Assembly (NCBI GenBank): GCA_023473795.1
Contig: JAMCYS010000046.1
Span: forward strand, 1-38,089
Direction: 5' to 3'
DNA: 38,089 bases
Source: Chloroflexota bacterium
GTDB lineage: Bacteria > Chloroflexota > UBA6077 > FW602-bin22 > JAMCYS01
A model generated the notes under the pieces. The model did no database searches, had not been told where the DNA came from, and worked only from the letters and a program-made list of their open reading frames with translations. The translations under genes were made by a program, and so were the position numbers. How positions within the stretch are numbered: position 1 is the stretch's first letter; each line of letters starts with the position of its first letter. Of this stretch, positions 15,919 through 26,058 are shown in pieces.

Positions 15919-16955
15919 AGGTCTCCATAGTAGGCGGTTCCGGCTACGCCGGCGGCGAGTCGCTGCGGCTGCTTCTGGGCCATCCCAAAGTCACGCTGGG
16001 ACAGGTCACGTCCGAGAGCAACGCCGGCAAGTACGTGCACAGCGTGCATCCGAACTTGAGGAAGCGCACGGATCTCAAGTTCGTCAGCGCCCTCGACTTG
16101 GAGCCCTGCGAGGTGCTCTTTGTGGCGCTGCCCCACGGCAGCTCGATGAAACGCATGCCCGAGTTTCTGTCCGTGGCGGAGCGAGTGATCGACCTCGGCG
16201 CCGATTTCCGCCTGCGCGACCCGGCGGATTACCCGAAGTGGTATGGCGCCCCGCACGCGCGGCCCGACCTGCTGGGGCAGGCCGTCTACGGCATACCGGA
16301 GCTGCATCGCGAGGCGATCAAGAGCGCGCGCATCATCACCGGCGCCGGCTGCAACGCCACCACGACGATTCTTGGCCTGCTACCCCTGTTCAAGCATGGA
16401 CTGGCGGACCCGAGCCGCGTGGTCGTCGAGGTCAAGGTGGGCTCCTCGGAGGCGGGCGCCAAGGCTTCTGACTCGTCGCACCATCCCGAGCGCTCGCACG
16501 CCGTGCGTTCCTTCCAACCGACGATGCACCGGCACACGGCCGAGGTGATGCAGGAGCTGACCTTCGGCGGCCAGACGCCCAAGGTGTATTTCTCCGCCAC
16601 CGCCGTCGAGCTGGTGCGCGGCATCCTCGCCACCTGCCACGTCTTCTTGAAGGACAATCTGGCCGAGAAGGATATCTGGCGCGTCTACCGCCAGGAGTAC
16701 GGCCAAGAGCCGTTCTTGCGCATCGTCAAGGACCGCACAGGCATCTACCGCTACCCGGAGCCCAAGATCCTGGCCGGCTCCAATTTCTGCGACGTGGGCT
16801 TCGAGCGGGACGAGGGCAGCGACCGGCTAGTCGTGATGGCCGCGCTGGACAACCTGATGAAGGGTGCCGCCGGCAATGGCGTGCAGGCCATGAACGTGGC
16901 TTGCGGCTTCGAGGAGACTCTGGGCCTGGAGTTTCTGGGCCTGCACCCCATCTAA
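15915..16955 (+). CDS. lysY: LysY: LysW-linked semialdehyde dehydrogenase (ArgC family)
   Basis: A 346-residue NADPH-dependent reductase of the ArgC fold. It reduces the LysW-bound gamma-phosphate made by LysZ to a semialdehyde. The N-terminus [13 protein letters not shown] is the nucleotide-binding loop. Cys146 in GAGCNATTT is the catalytic thiol. The His-rich HRHTAEV segment carries the likely base. The TTG start overlaps the lysX stop by 4 nt, with AAGGAGG just upstream. Because it sits between lysX and lysZ it is called LysY rather than free-substrate ArgC. Confidence 0.93.
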   Translation: MKVSIVGGSGYAGGESLRLLLGHPKVTLGQVTSESNAGKYVHSVHPNLRKRTDLKFVSALDLEPCEVLFVALPHGSSMKRMPEFLSVAERVIDLGADFRLRDPADYPKWYGAPHARPDLLGQAVYGIPELHREAIKSARIITGAGCNATTTILGLLPLFKHGLADPSRVVVEVKVGSSEAGAKASDSSHHPERSHAVRSFQPTMHRHTAEVMQELTFGGQTPKVYFSATAVELVRGILATCHVFLKDNLAEKDIWRVYRQEYGQEPFLRIVKDRTGIYRYPEPKILAGSNFCDVGFERDEGSDRLVVMAALDNLMKGAAGNGVQAMNVACGFEETLGLEFLGLHPI

Positions 16956-16978
16956 CGACCACCGAGGAGGCGGCCGAG

Positions 16979-17778
16979 ATGATTGTCGTCAAAGTGGGCG
17001 GCAGCGAAGGCATCGACCTGGAGGCATTCTGCCGCGACCTGGCCAACTGCATCAAGTCCGGCGTGGACATTGTGTTGGTCCACGGCGGCTCGCACGACAC
17101 GAATGTACTGTCCGCCAAACTCGGCAAGCCGCCCCGGTTCGTAACCTCTCTCTCAGGCGTGGAGAGCCGCTACACCGACCGGGAAACGCTAGCCATCTTC
17201 ACGATGGTCTACGTTGGCAAAGTGAACAAGTACATAGTCGAGCAGCTGCAGAAGCAGGGCGTCAACGCGGTTGGCCTCTCCGGCATCGACGGCCGCCTGT
17301 TAGAGGGCTCGCGCAAGGAGTTCATCAAGGTCGTCGAGGACGGCAAGCGCAAGGTGCTGCGGGACGACTACACGGGCAAGGTGGAGAAGGTCAACGTTCA
17401 CCTGGTCAAGCTGCTGCGCGACAATGGCTACACACCCGTCATCACCCCGCCGGCCATCTCCTACGAGAGCGAGGCCATCAACGTTGACGGCGACCGCGCT
17501 GCCGCCGTGCTCGCCGCGGCCCTGGGCGCGGAGAAACTGATCATCCTCTCCAACGTGCCCGGTTTGCTGCGCGATGTCAACGACGCATCCTCACTGGTTA
17601 CGGAAATCCGCCGCGACCAGATCGAACGCTATGCCGATTTCGCCAAGGGACGCATGAAAAAGAAGGTGATGGGCGCCGCCGAGGCACTGGCGGAGGGCGT
17701 GCGCGAGGTCGTGTTTGCCGACGCGCGCGGCGAGAACGCGGTCTCCCGCGCGCTCGAAGGGAAGGGTACGGTGATCCG

Positions 17779-17782
<4 letters not shown>
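16979..17782 (+). CDS. lysZ: LysZ: LysW-linked aminoadipate/glutamate kinase
   Basis: A 267-residue amino acid kinase of the acetylglutamate kinase fold. It phosphorylates the side-chain carboxylate of the LysW-bound substrate. N-terminal VVKVGGSEG is the phosphate-binding loop. VHGGSHDTNVL fits the LysZ branch rather than the longer ArgB pattern HGGG. INVDGDRAAAVLAAALGAEKL is conserved nucleotide/substrate-site sequence. The ATG is fixed by GAGGAGG 8 nt upstream; the open frame continues back to 16901 inside lysY. It overlaps lysJ by ATGA. Confidence 0.93.
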
Positions 17783-18935
<1,153 letters not shown>

Positions 18936-18936
<1 letters not shown>

Positions 18937-19964
18937 TGGACGACGCTGCCTTTCTGGGCGAGCTGCTTTCGCTGTATAGCCCCTCGGGTTCGGAGCAGCA
19001 GGTCGCGAACTTGCTGTGCGAGCGCCTGGCCGATCTAGGCTTCCGCAGTTATGTCGATGCTGCCGGCAACCCAGTGGGCGAGATCGGCTCGGGCGAGCGC
19101 GAGATCGTGCTGCTGGGCCACATCGACACCGTGGAGGGCTTCATCGCCGTGCGCCGGGAGGGCGACCTCCTTTACGGGCGCGGAGCTGTGGACGCCAAGG
19201 GCCCGATGGCCGCTTTCATCCTGGCGGCCGCCAGAGCACGACCGCGCAACTTGCGCCTAACCGTAATTGGGGCGGTAGAGGAAGAGGCCGCCAGCTCGCG
19301 CGGCGCCCGCCAGGCCATGCAGCGCCCCCGACCCGAGTTCGCCATCGTCGGCGAGCCGAGCGGTTGGGCGGGGATCACCCTCGGCTACAAGGGCCGGCTT
19401 TGGATCCACTACTCGCTTGTGCGGCCGATGCGTCACTCCGCTGGGCCGGGCCGCTCCGCCCCCGAGGACGCGGTAGCCTTCTGGAACGCTCTTCAGGCAG
19501 CGGCGACGGAGTTCAACCAGGGCAAGCGTCCCTTCGACGCCCTCGACCTGTCGCTGCGGCGCATCAACTCCCGAGCCGATGGCTTCGCCGAGCGAGTGGA
19601 GCAGTTGATTGCCCTACGGGTACCGGTTGATTTCGAGGTCGCCTCGTTCAAGTCCCTCGTCGGCGAGTTGGCCGGGGAGGCCGTCTGTCAATTCAGTAAC
19701 GAGGACCCCGCCTTCCGCGCCAACAAGAACAACCCGCTGGTGCGAGCCTTCACCGCTGCCATCCGCGCGGCCGGTGGCGAGCCGCGCTTCAAGCTGAAGA
19801 CCGGCACCTCGGATATGAACGTGCTGGGCCCCGTCTGGGACTGCCCCATAGTCGCTTACGGCCCGGGCGACTCCAGCCTCGATCACACCCCCAACGAGCA
19901 CGTCTCCCTCGCCGAGTTCCGGCGCGCCGTGGACGTCCTCGCGGCAGTCCTAGAGTCACTATAG
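18936..19964 (+). CDS. lysK: LysK: LysW-lysine/ornithine hydrolase (M20 family)
   Basis: A 342-residue zinc peptidase of the M20 family that releases the finished lysine (or ornithine) from LysW, regenerating the carrier. Metal-site residues are visible: His62 and Asp64 in GHIDT, Asp86 in GAVDAKG, the catalytic Glu pair 115-116, Glu140 in VGEPS, and a C-terminal His in LDHTPNEHV. Length fits LysK and is shorter than typical ArgE/DapE. It is the last gene of the operon; the start overlaps the lysJ stop. No terminator is evident in the following 230 bp. Confidence 0.92.
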
Positions 19965-20130
19965 GCTCGACCGGCTACCGCGGGCGACCCGGAACACCAC
20001 GAGCGCAGTTCGGTTCCGCTTCTCTACTCGATTAAGCCAGGTCCGCTTGCTTCCCTGCTACTCTCCGGGCCAGCGGTCTTCGTCCGTCGCGCCCGGGCCA
20101 GGTCTGGCTTGTCTGATCTCCGCAGGCCGA

Positions 20131-20160
20131 TTGGCAGTGGCAGCGAGCCTCGCGTAGAAT
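20131..20160 (+). promoter_or_regulatory. putative promoter of the ROK kinase gene
   Basis: TTGGCA (20131-20136), 18-nt spacer, TAGAAT (20155-20160), 36 bp before the GTG start. Both boxes match five of six bases. Confidence 0.5.
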
Positions 20161-20196
20161 GGCGGCGAACGTAGTAGCCGGCCGGGGGTTGCAGGA

Positions 20197-21168
20197 GTGG
20201 AAAGAGACTTAGTCGTGGGCATCGACCTGGGCGGGACCCGCTTTCGCGTGGGCCTCTTCCGCACCGACGGCAAGATGATCCGTCGCCAGGGCTGGGCCAC
20301 AGAGGCGGCAGCCGGACCGCATGCGGTCATAGACCGCTTGGCGACTGCCGTGCGCGAGACTTGCGCCAGGGAAGGCCTGGCCAGAGTCGTGGGCGTCGGC
20401 TTGGGCTCGCCGGGCCCGCTCGACCCCTGGCGCGGTGTGGTCCTAGAGACCCCCAACATGCCGGGTTGGCACAATGTACCTCTCAAGGAAGAGATGGAGA
20501 CGCGGCTCGGCCTGCCCGTCCACGTGAACAACGATGCCAACCTGGCCGCTTTGGGCGAGTCCTCCTATGGCGCGGCGACCGGACTGCGGGACGTGGTCTA
20601 CTTCACAGTCAGCACGGGCATCGGCGGCGGCGTGCTTGTCGACGGCAAGCTGTTGCTGGGAGCGCACGGTTTGGCCGCCGAGCTCGGGCACACGATCATT
20701 CTGCCCGAGGGCCCGCTCTGCGGCTGCGGCCATCGAGGCTGCCTAGAATCCGTGGCCTCGGGCACTGCCATCGCGCGCGAGGCCCGACTCCGCCTGGCGC
20801 GCGGCGACCCTTCAAGTCTGTTGGGGATGAGTCAAGAGGACTTGGCGACGGTCGACGCCGAGATGGTGGCCCGAGCGGCAGCGGCGGGCGATCCACTGGC
20901 CGGCGAAGTCTTCGACACGGCGGCCGGTTTCCTCGGCCTCGGCGTGGTCAACGCTTTGCACACCTTCGACCCGGAGATAGTCGTAATCGGCGGTGGTGTC
21001 AGCCTCGCCGGTGATTTGTTGTTCCGGCCGGTGCGCCGGGTCGTGTCAGAGAGGGCAATGGTTCCGTATAGGGACAGGGCCCCCATCGTGCCGGCGGCCC
21101 TGGGCGACGACGCCGGTCTGTACGGCGCGGCAGCGCTGGTCTTGACGGAGGTATTCGGCGGGGCGTAG
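20197..21168 (+). CDS. ROK family sugar kinase (glucokinase-like)
   Basis: A 323-residue ATP-dependent sugar kinase. N-terminal GIDLGGTRFRVGL (8-20) is the phosphate-1 motif. NNDAN (111-115) carries the catalytic Asp113. STGIGGG is phosphate-2. The ROK zinc site is His165 with Cys175, Cys177 and Cys182 in the CGCGHRGCLES block. No N-terminal winged helix is present, so this is an enzyme, not a ROK repressor. Glucose is the likeliest substrate, but N-acetylmannosamine kinases share the motifs. GTG start with GGGGG and AGGA upstream. The gene stands alone, with its own promoter. Confidence 0.88.
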   Translation: MERDLVVGIDLGGTRFRVGLFRTDGKMIRRQGWATEAAAGPHAVIDRLATAVRETCAREGLARVVGVGLGSPGPLDPWRGVVLETPNMPGWHNVPLKEEMETRLGLPVHVNNDANLAALGESSYGAATGLRDVVYFTVSTGIGGGVLVDGKLLLGAHGLAAELGHTIILPEGPLCGCGHRGCLESVASGTAIAREARLRLARGDPSSLLGMSQEDLATVDAEMVARAAAAGDPLAGEVFDTAAGFLGLGVVNALHTFDPEIVVIGGGVSLAGDLLFRPVRRVVSERAMVPYRDRAPIVPAALGDDAGLYGAAALVLTEVFGGA

Positions 21169-21209
21169 GAAGCACAGGCGCGAGGGAGGTGCCCCCGACG
21201 TCGGGACCG

Positions 21210-21277
21210 GAGCGGACTGAAGTCCGCACTACTAACGACGAGGAGCCCGTGTTTGTAGTGCGGACTTTAGTCCGCTC
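21210..21277. repeat. nested palindromic element (MITE/REP-like)
   Basis: Two 23-bp arms (21210-21232 and 21255-21277) are inverted copies differing at one base. Each arm contains its own hairpin, GCGGACT then AGTCCGC. The 22-bp centre is unrelated. It lies in the 249-bp gap between convergent genes (ROK kinase and lipid kinase). No gene is seen in the rest of that gap. It could fold as a cruciform or end transcription from both sides, but it looks like a dispersed repeat. Confidence 0.7.
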
Positions 21278-21417
21278 CCCGCCTATCAGGGGCCGACCGG
21301 AGCCGGGGCAAGGCCCGGCGCTAATCCAGTTTCCCCAGGTACAGGCGTCAAACTGAAACCCTCTTTCGGACGCACGCCAGTCGCTCTGCCGTCCAGGGAC
21401 CGCCAATGGTCCAATTG

Positions 21418-22338
21418 CTACACCACAACCTGCAGAGCTGCAGGGTGCAGGCATAGTTTGACCGGTGTTTCCCCTAGCGGATCGCCGTCAACCTGGAAAT
21501 ACACCGGCTCCACCGAATGCACCTCCAACGTCCGCGCGCGAAAGACGTCGACTTTGGGGTGAGTCACGTGGGTGCCCTCGTAGATCTTGGGCAGATTGAC
21601 CACCAGTTCCGGCCGGCTGAGGTCTCCCAGGATCACCACGTCGAACTGGCCGTCGGTGAGACTCGCCTGGGGCGCAATCCGCATGCCGCCTCCGAAGTAC
21701 TGGCCGTTGGCGGCAATGATCGAGGCAACGCGACGGCGCGTCACTTCACCGTCAGCCACCATCTCGACTCGCTTGTTGCGAAATGAAAGAAGGCAGAGGA
21801 ACACGCTCGACAGGTAGGGGATCGTTCCGCCGCCCCGCGGGGCGATAGTGTTGGCGCGCCGTGATACCTCTACGTCGAATCCCATGCCCGCGAAATTGGC
21901 GAAATAGCAGTGCCTGGCGGCGCCGGCGGCCGTGTATTCCGCCTCTCCAATGTCAATCGCGACGGTGCGCGCGTCCACCAGGCGCCTGGTTGCCTCCAGG
22001 TAGTCCAGCGGTATGCCGAGGGTGCGGCAGAGGTCTACCCCTCGGCCGGTGGGAACGATGCCCAGACGAGGACCACCCCCGGCGACCCCGGTTTCGGTCA
22101 GAAGGCCGTTGACAATTTCGCTGACCGTGCCGTCGCCGCCCACGGCGACGACGCACTTGTAGCCGCGCGCCGCCGCTTGTGCCGCCAAGGCCTGGGCTTC
22201 GCCCTGTTTCCCGGTGACGGTTTGCTCGAAATCGTAACCTAGCTGGCGGAGTAGGGGCTCGGCTCTCTCCCAGCGCTTAGCCGAACTACCTCCGCCCGCT
22301 ACCGGATTGACAATTACCAGGTTCCGCACCACTGCCAT
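21418..22338 (-). CDS. diacylglycerol kinase family lipid kinase (YegS/DgkB-like)
   Basis: A 306-residue member of the DAGK catalytic family, phosphorylating a membrane lipid such as diacylglycerol. Early NPVAGGG is the nucleotide-binding segment. GGDGTVSEIVNGL is the family signature. GIVPTGRGVDLCRTLGIP corresponds to the usual GTxND block with Arg-Gly-Val in place of Thr-Ala-Asn. A beta-rich C-terminal domain ends in VDGDPLG. The start is uncertain: this ATG has GGGAGGG touching it, a GTG two codons later has better spacing, and a minus-strand TATAAT (22370-22375) overlaps an upstream ATG and rules that one out. Confidence 0.86.
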   Translation of the reverse strand: MAVVRNLVIVNPVAGGGSSAKRWERAEPLLRQLGYDFEQTVTGKQGEAQALAAQAAARGYKCVVAVGGDGTVSEIVNGLLTETGVAGGGPRLGIVPTGRGVDLCRTLGIPLDYLEATRRLVDARTVAIDIGEAEYTAAGAARHCYFANFAGMGFDVEVSRRANTIAPRGGGTIPYLSSVFLCLLSFRNKRVEMVADGEVTRRRVASIIAANGQYFGGGMRIAPQASLTDGQFDVVILGDLSRPELVVNLPKIYEGTHVTHPKVDVFRARTLEVHSVEPVYFQVDGDPLGETPVKLCLHPAALQVVV

Positions 22339-22430
22339 CCCTCCCGCGCCGGCAATCCACCGCACCGCCATTATAGAGCGGGACACGGCGGTCGTGTGGC
22401 TCGTCCGACTAGCCTGGCGAGCCGCCTGGC

Positions 22431-22459
22431 TTGCCGCCCTAGTATGGTTCGTGTAGAAT
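22431..22459 (+). promoter_or_regulatory. putative promoter of the AI-2E family permease gene
   Basis: TTGCCG (22431-22436), 17-nt spacer, TAGAAT (22454-22459). The -10 box overlaps the first possible ATG (22458), so transcription from here would begin near 22466 and translation would need a later start. Confidence 0.5.
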
Positions 22460-22487
22460 GACCCCGGCAGCGCGTTTGCCGGTGCTT

Positions 22488-23702
22488 ATGCTAAAAGACA
22501 ACCCCTGGCTCCGTGCCCTCATAGTACTGCTGGTTCTGGCGGCAGGCCTTCACGTGGCCGGTCTGCTGTGGGACCTCGCTATGCGCTACGGCGACATCAT
22601 CATCCTCTTTCTGCTGGCCTGGTTGATCGCCTTCGTCCTCCGCCCATTGGCGAAGACGCTATCCGCTCTGGGCCGCGTCCCTTGGCCCTTGAGCGTTGCT
22701 GCCGTGTACATCATTTTCTTCGCGATTGCGGTGGGGCTAGGCATTGTTTTGGTTCCGTTGTTGGTTGCCCAGCTGGCCGAACTGGCCGTCGCCATTCCCG
22801 GCTGGCTACAACAATTGGCGCTGTGGTACGGCGATGTTCAACGCAGCCTGCCGGAACAGCTGCAGGCCGCCAATATCGCCAACATCATTAGCCCCCGCGA
22901 CTTGGTGGCCCAAGGACAGCAACTAGCCACCAGCGCTCTGCAGAATGCCGTCAGCCTGGCCACGGGCGTCGCCTCGGCCTTGCTGGGCCTCACACTCGTG
23001 CTCGTGGTCTCTTTTTACCTCACCCTTGACGGCGAGCGCCTCACGCGTCAGACGATTCGCGCTATGCCCTCGGGCTATAGGGAACAGGTTAGATTCCTAT
23101 TGGACAGCGTTGAGCGCTCGTTCGGAGGCTTCTTGCGAGGGCAGCTCATCCAGGCGTTCGTCTACGCGACCGGCACCGCCGTCATCATGCAGGTGGCCGG
23201 CTTGGGTTTCATCGTCGTGTCAACGACCATTGCCGCTCTGGCAATGGTGATCCCTTTCTTCGGGCCGATCATCGCCATTGTGCCACCGCTGATCCTCGCG
23301 GCCGCCCAGGGTGGCGTTACTCTGACCCTGCAGGTGTTCATAGCCTTGTTCGTCCTCCAGCAGATCGTCTTCAACGTGCTAGCGCCGAAGGTGATGAGTG
23401 ACGCAGTAGGGCTGCATCCGCTCCTCGTCCTAATGGCGATACTGGTCGGCGGCAGAGCAGCCGGCCTGGCAGGCGCGATATTTGGCGTGCCGGTCATAGC
23501 GGTGCTGGTGGCGCTGTTAGGCTTCTTCTATCAGCGCCTGGTACCGGCAACCGATGAGGGCGCTGAGAAGGATGAGAGCACGGAGAGGAAAGACGCTGAC
23601 ATTCCCGCGTCCAGGGCACCCAGCGCTGCCACTCTGCGGGCGATTTGGGATAGTTACTCGCGACGCAACCGGCAAGGTAGCCACAAGGCACGAGGAGGTT
23701 AG
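22488..23702 (+). CDS. AI-2E family transporter (PerM/UPF0118)
   Basis: A membrane protein of about 404 residues with roughly eight hydrophobic segments. Two N-terminal helices are followed by a pair near residues 60-95, a soluble segment (about 95-160), and a C-terminal helical bundle with the family-typical PFFGPIIAIVPP and GLHPLLVLMAILVGG stretches. Members export varied small solutes; autoinducer-2 export is only one case, so the substrate is open. A charged 50-residue tail follows. The ATG at 22458 also opens the frame but is overlapped by the -10 box, so the ATG at 22488 is preferred; neither has a clear ribosome binding site. galU begins 6 bp downstream, suggesting one transcript. Confidence 0.85.
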   Translation: MLKDNPWLRALIVLLVLAAGLHVAGLLWDLAMRYGDIIILFLLAWLIAFVLRPLAKTLSALGRVPWPLSVAAVYIIFFAIAVGLGIVLVPLLVAQLAELAVAIPGWLQQLALWYGDVQRSLPEQLQAANIANIISPRDLVAQGQQLATSALQNAVSLATGVASALLGLTLVLVVSFYLTLDGERLTRQTIRAMPSGYREQVRFLLDSVERSFGGFLRGQLIQAFVYATGTAVIMQVAGLGFIVVSTTIAALAMVIPFFGPIIAIVPPLILAAAQGGVTLTLQVFIALFVLQQIVFNVLAPKVMSDAVGLHPLLVLMAILVGGRAAGLAGAIFGVPVIAVLVALLGFFYQRLVPATDEGAEKDESTERKDADIPASRAPSAATLRAIWDSYSRRNRQGSHKARGG

Positions 23703-23708
23703 AGCGCG

Positions 23709-24584
23709 ATGGGCATCCGAAAAGCGGTATTCCCGGCCGCCGGCTGGGGCACTAGGTTCCTGCCGGCGACCAAGGCGCAACCGAAAGAGATGCTGCCACT
23801 TGTCGATAAGCCTATCATTCAGTATGCGGTGGAGGAGGCAGTCAACTCCGGCGCGTGCGAGATCATCATCGTCACCGCTGTGGGCAAGCGAGCCATCGAG
23901 GATCACTTCGATAGTTCGTTCGAACTAGAACACGCGCTCGCCAAGAAAGGCGCCGAGACCCTTCTGGCAGAGGTGCGAGCGATTTCCGAGCTAGCCGAGA
24001 TCTCGTATATCCGCCAGAAGGAGCAACTGGGACTTGGGCACGCGGTCTGGGTGACTCGCAACCTGGTCGGCAACGAGCCGTTCGCCGTCATTCTCAGCGA
24101 CGACATCATCGATTCGGAGGTGCCTTGCCTGCGTCAGATGGTCGACGTATTCGAGCGCTATGGCGGCAGCGTCCTTGCCGTGGAGCGAGTGCCACGTTCC
24201 GAGATCGGCAGTTATGGCGTCATTGCCGCCACCAAGATCGCCGACCGGGTCTACCGGGTGGAAGACCTGGTGGAGAAACCGGACCCCGCCGATGCGCCGT
24301 CCAACCTGGGCATCGTCGGACGATACATCCTTACGCCTCGCATTTTCGCGTTATTGGGCGAGACCAGACCGGGCAAGGGCGGCGAGATCCAGCTCACCGA
24401 CGGCTTGCGAGCGCTCCTGCGGGAGGAGCCCATCTTCGCCTACGAGTTCGAGGGCCGGCGCTACGATGCCGGAGCCAAGATCGGCTTCCTCAAAGCGACC
24501 GTCGAGATGGCTCTGAAACGAGGCGACTTGGTCAAGGAGTTCGCCGCCTATCTTCGCCGGCTAGACCTGCCACCTGAGCAATAG
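23709..24584 (+). CDS. galU: UTP-glucose-1-phosphate uridylyltransferase
   Basis: A 291-residue cytoplasmic nucleotidyltransferase making UDP-glucose for glycans and glycolipids. The N-terminal AAGWGTRFLPATKAQPKEML is the nucleotide-binding signature with the P-K pair. ILSDDII carries the metal-binding Asp. VEKPDPADAPSNLGIVGRYI and a GGEIQLTDG segment are GalU hallmarks. Length matches bacterial GalU. AGGAGG lies 9 nt before the ATG, within the end of the permease gene, 6 bp apart. Confidence 0.94.
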   Translation: MGIRKAVFPAAGWGTRFLPATKAQPKEMLPLVDKPIIQYAVEEAVNSGACEIIIVTAVGKRAIEDHFDSSFELEHALAKKGAETLLAEVRAISELAEISYIRQKEQLGLGHAVWVTRNLVGNEPFAVILSDDIIDSEVPCLRQMVDVFERYGGSVLAVERVPRSEIGSYGVIAATKIADRVYRVEDLVEKPDPADAPSNLGIVGRYILTPRIFALLGETRPGKGGEIQLTDGLRALLREEPIFAYEFEGRRYDAGAKIGFLKATVEMALKRGDLVKEFAAYLRRLDLPPEQ

Positions 24585-24642
24585 CCTGATCAGTCTGGAC
24601 CTTCGACGCCCGAGATTCATCCACCTGAATTCGGTTCACGAC

Positions 24643-24852
24643 TCAATCTACGCCTTCGGCGTCCAGGGCTTGCTGCTCGGCGAACTGCCGCAAGTCGGCG
24701 GAAGGCAGTGCGCCGCGCAGCTCTACGGTGCCCTGGCGGGCCACTACTCCCACCGGATATTCCTGCGGCTCCATCACCTCAAACAGCACCTGCTGCACAC
24801 TCGCTTCAAGATTCTGGTCCTCTCGCCGCTGGGCCTCGGTGCATTCAGTCAT
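24643..24852 (-). CDS. small BON-domain-like protein
   Basis: A 69-residue protein on the strand opposite its neighbours. Residues 15-66 follow a BON-type pattern: a helix, a strand (YPVGVVARQ), then GTVELRGALPSADLRQFAEQQA and a final EGVD. BON domains usually bind membranes or lipids, but this copy has no signal peptide and stops right after the GV that normally leads the last strand, so the domain is short. AAGGG about 10 nt before the ATG supports translation. Real gene likely; function unknown. Confidence 0.5.
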   Translation of the reverse strand: MTECTEAQRREDQNLEASVQQVLFEVMEPQEYPVGVVARQGTVELRGALPSADLRQFAEQQALDAEGVD

Positions 24853-25019
24853 GTGTGGCAGCCCTTTCCCTGAAGTCTAATCAGCCGTGCTGAGCAGCCT
24901 GGCCGGGCAGGGTCAATGCCACGCTGACCGGTGCCGCCTCGGCACTGGCACGCTACCTGCGGCAGAGAGACGGCGGAAGCCCGACCGCACGCGCGGCGGC
25001 GAGTCCCGGAGGTTGCGGC

Positions 25020-26039
25020 GTGGAGCGACCTAGGATCTTGACTGGAGACAGGCCCACGGGCCGCTTGCACCTTGGCCACTACGTGGGCACGCTTGCCAAC
25101 CGCGTGCGTCTCCAGGACACCTACCAGTGCTTCTTCATCATCGCGGACCTGCACATGCTCACGACCAAGTATGAGTACTTAGCGGAGGTTGGGCGCGACG
25201 TGCGCGAGCTGGTGCTCGATTATCTGGCAGTGGGCATTGACCCCAACAAGAGCACCACATATCTCCAGTCGCAGGTGCCTGAGGTCACGGAACTGGCGAC
25301 CATCTTCTCGATGCTCGTCAGCGTTCCTCGTCTGCAGAGAGTGCCGACGCTCAAAGAAGTCATGCGTGACCTGCGGATCGGCACCGCGTCGCTCGGTCTG
25401 CTCTCCTACCCGGTTCTGCAGGCGGCGGACATCCTGATGGTGCGAGCCAGTCTAGTGCCCGTCGGTAAGGACCAGGCGTCGCACGTGGAGGTCACCCGTG
25501 AGATCGCCCAGCGCTTCAACGCCCTCTACGGCGACGTCTTTCCGGTCCCCGAGGCCTTGATCGGCGACGTACCGACCTTGCCGGGCACCAACGGCACTGC
25601 TAAGATGAGCAAGAGCCTGGACAATGCCATCTATCTTGCCGACGACCCGGGGACTGTCCAAAGACGGGTGATGGGGATGTACACCGACCCGACTCGGATA
25701 CACTCCACCGACCCCGGGCATTTGAAGGGCAATCCGGTCTTCATTTACCACGACGTTTTCAACCCGAACAAAGCCGAAGTGGCGGAGCTCAAAGCCCGCT
25801 ACCGGGCGGGAAAAGTCGGCGATGTCGAGGTCAAGCGCCGTTTGGTGGAGGCTCTGACCGCCTTCCTGGCGCCCATTCAGGAGCGTCGCCGCCAGTTCGC
25901 CGAGCAGCCCAGTCTCGTGGAGGCGATTCTACGGCAGGGCAGCGAATTGGCCCGACAGGAGGCACGACGCACCTTGGTAGACGCCAAACGGGCGATGGGT
26001 CTGGATTACTTCAGCGCCTCATTCGCAAGAGACGACTAG
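25020..26039 (+). CDS. trpS: tryptophanyl-tRNA synthetase
   Basis: A 339-residue class I synthetase charging tRNA-Trp. HLGH (17-20) is the HIGH motif following TGDRPTGRL, and KMSKS (195-199) is complete. QAADILMVRASLVPVGKDQ is the TrpRS substrate-site block. GTG start with GGAGG 8 nt upstream. The 167 bp before it has small hairpins (for example GTGCCG with CGGCAC) but no T-box motif and no Trp-rich leader peptide. Confidence 0.95.
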   Translation: MERPRILTGDRPTGRLHLGHYVGTLANRVRLQDTYQCFFIIADLHMLTTKYEYLAEVGRDVRELVLDYLAVGIDPNKSTTYLQSQVPEVTELATIFSMLVSVPRLQRVPTLKEVMRDLRIGTASLGLLSYPVLQAADILMVRASLVPVGKDQASHVEVTREIAQRFNALYGDVFPVPEALIGDVPTLPGTNGTAKMSKSLDNAIYLADDPGTVQRRVMGMYTDPTRIHSTDPGHLKGNPVFIYHDVFNPNKAEVAELKARYRAGKVGDVEVKRRLVEALTAFLAPIQERRRQFAEQPSLVEAILRQGSELARQEARRTLVDAKRAMGLDYFSASFARDD

Positions 26040-26058
26040 AAGTGGGAGAACCGCGACG

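Noticed and set aside
21281-21417. tRNA-like ending near TGGTCCAATTGCTACAC
   Set aside because: No acceptor stem, anticodon arm or TTCGA loop can be folded.
24853-25019. T-box or trp attenuator upstream of trpS
   Set aside because: No T-box consensus, no antiterminator pair and no Trp codons in a leader peptide; only short GC hairpins.
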